Part shown: in pieces, positions 6,674 to 7,001 of the stretch
How positions within the stretch are numbered: position 1 is the first letter of the stretch
Layout: the number at the start of each line of letters is the position of its first letter
Assembly (NCBI GenBank): GCA_024349705.1
Contig: AP026066.1
Span: 1 to 7,001 of the forward strand
Direction: 5' to 3'
Length of the DNA stretch: 7,001 bases
Source of the DNA: Buchnera aphidicola (Ceratovacuna japonica)
Lineage (GTDB): Bacteria; Pseudomonadota; Gammaproteobacteria; Enterobacterales; Enterobacteriaceae
Translations under genes and position numbers: made by a program
The notes under the pieces: generated by a model
The model's input: only the letters and a program-made list of their open reading frames with translations
The model's database searches: none
Told to the model about the DNA's origin: nothing

Positions 6674-6734
6674 ATTTTTTATGTTTTTATTATAAGTATA
6701 TTTTTTATTTTGTAACATTATTTTCTATTTAGTA

Positions 6735-6753
6735 TATTTTTTTTTAAAAAATA
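6735..6753 (+). terminator. A/T hairpin after repA, possible transcript end
   Basis: TATTTTTT (6735-6742) can pair with AAAAAATA (6746-6753) across a 3-nt loop, 61 nt after the repA stop. It lacks G-C pairs and a T tail beyond the stem on the plus strand, so it is not a classical terminator. A longer pairing, TCTATTT (6724-6730) with AAATAGA (6749-6755), overlaps it. In IncFII plasmids repA transcription ends in the CIS element between repA and the origin, which this position matches. Confidence 0.3.
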
Positions 6754-6813
6754 GATGCATGTTTAACAAATTTTATATGCAAGCAAAGAGATAGATGCAA
6801 AATAACTTAGTTA
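6751..6813 (+). other. Candidate replication origin core with ATGCA repeats
   Basis: ATAGATGCA occurs exactly twice as a direct repeat, at 6751-6759 and 6791-6799, 40 bp apart. A related TATATGCAAG lies between them (6775-6782 and on), so ATGCA recurs at 6755, 6777 and 6795. TAACT-T-AGTTA (6803-6813) is a short inverted repeat at the right side. This cluster is the most G/C-containing part of the spacer and lies 78 nt downstream of repA, where IncFII plasmids place oriR. RepA binding is inferred, not seen. Confidence 0.45.
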
Positions 6814-6975
6814 AAATCTTTTAAAAAAGAAATTATACATAAAAAATAAATTTTATAAAAATATTAATTAAATTGTTAATAAAAAAATTGTAAATTTTTA
6901 TAAAATCAATTATTTTTAGTAACATATAAAAAATAAATTTTTTATAAATTTTTATAATATGAAATTTATTAATAA

Positions 6976-6997
6976 TTTTAAAATATTTTTAAAATAT
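6976..6997. repeat. Two tandem copies of an 11-bp A/T unit
   Basis: TTTTAAAATAT is repeated exactly at 6976-6986 and 6987-6997, ending 4 nt before the window edge. If the molecule is circular, this lies immediately before leuB in its untranslated leader. The unit is pure A/T, so slippage is an adequate explanation; an 11-bp period with phased A runs could also bend the DNA. Confidence 0.5.
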
Positions 6998-7001
6998 TAA
7001 A

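Larger units (their letters stand above)
6674..7001. other. Non-coding region downstream of repA, candidate origin region
   Basis: No ORF is credible in these 328 nt. From 6674 to 6750 the DNA is T-rich, ending in a T9/A6 hairpin; this occupies the place of the IncFII CIS element. From 6751 to about 6818 base composition changes, with markedly more G and C and short repeats centred on ATGCA. From 6840 to the end it returns to nearly pure A/T, with a 1-mismatch DnaA-box-like TTATACATA (6833-6841) at the boundary. A TATAAT at 6953-6958 would lie about 45 nt before leuB if the molecule is circular. Confidence 0.7.

Noticed and set aside
6833..6841. TTATACATA as a DnaA box
   Set aside because: One mismatch to TTATNCACA in A/T-rich DNA is weak alone; kept only as a comment in the region entry.
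1..7001. tRNA, rRNA, CRISPR array, insertion sequence or transposase
   Set aside because: No cloverleaf with conserved TTC loop, no spaced identical repeats and no transposase motif were seen on either strand.

Overview
The window reads as a leucine-biosynthesis plasmid of an aphid endosymbiont, Buchnera aphidicola. Three things point there: extreme A+T content with lysine-, asparagine- and isoleucine-rich proteins; proteins that still align closely to the enterobacterial LeuB, LeuC, LeuD, LeuA, YqhA and IncFII-type RepA; and the combination of leu genes, yqhA and repA, which is characteristic of Buchnera pLeu plasmids. The host aphid lineage cannot be named from the sequence alone. Base 1 is the leuB start codon and no gene is cut at either end. 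This is what a complete circular replicon opened at leuB would look like, although the sequence cannot prove circularity.

Bases 1-4754 (+ strand) hold leuB, leuC, leuD and leuA with short spacers of 7, 34 and 63 nt. Together they encode alpha-isopropylmalate synthase (LeuA), the two isopropylmalate isomerase subunits (LeuC/LeuD) and 3-isopropylmalate dehydrogenase (LeuB), which take 2-oxoisovalerate to 2-oxoisocaproate, the keto-acid precursor of leucine. The order is BCDA rather than the usual ABCD, with leuA last behind the widest spacer and the best ribosome-binding site. Bases 4755-5014 form a non-coding A/T block bracketed by an 11-bp perfect inverted repeat. Bases 5015-5518 (- strand) encode YqhA, a small membrane protein of unknown function that converges on leuA. 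Bases 5519-5818 are the spacer between yqhA and the divergently read repA (5819-6673, + strand).

Bases 6674-7001 are non-coding. Just downstream of repA they contain a compact, G/C-enriched cluster of short ATGCA-centred repeats. This is the position where IncFII-family plasmids place their cis-acting element and origin, so it is the best origin candidate. If the molecule is circular, the same 328 nt must also carry the leuB promoter.

All six proteins appear intact and their key residues are present. Nothing points to a new enzymatic system. The non-coding structure deserves most attention: the bracketed A/T block, the ATGCA repeats, the missing IncFII copy-control elements and the rearranged operon.
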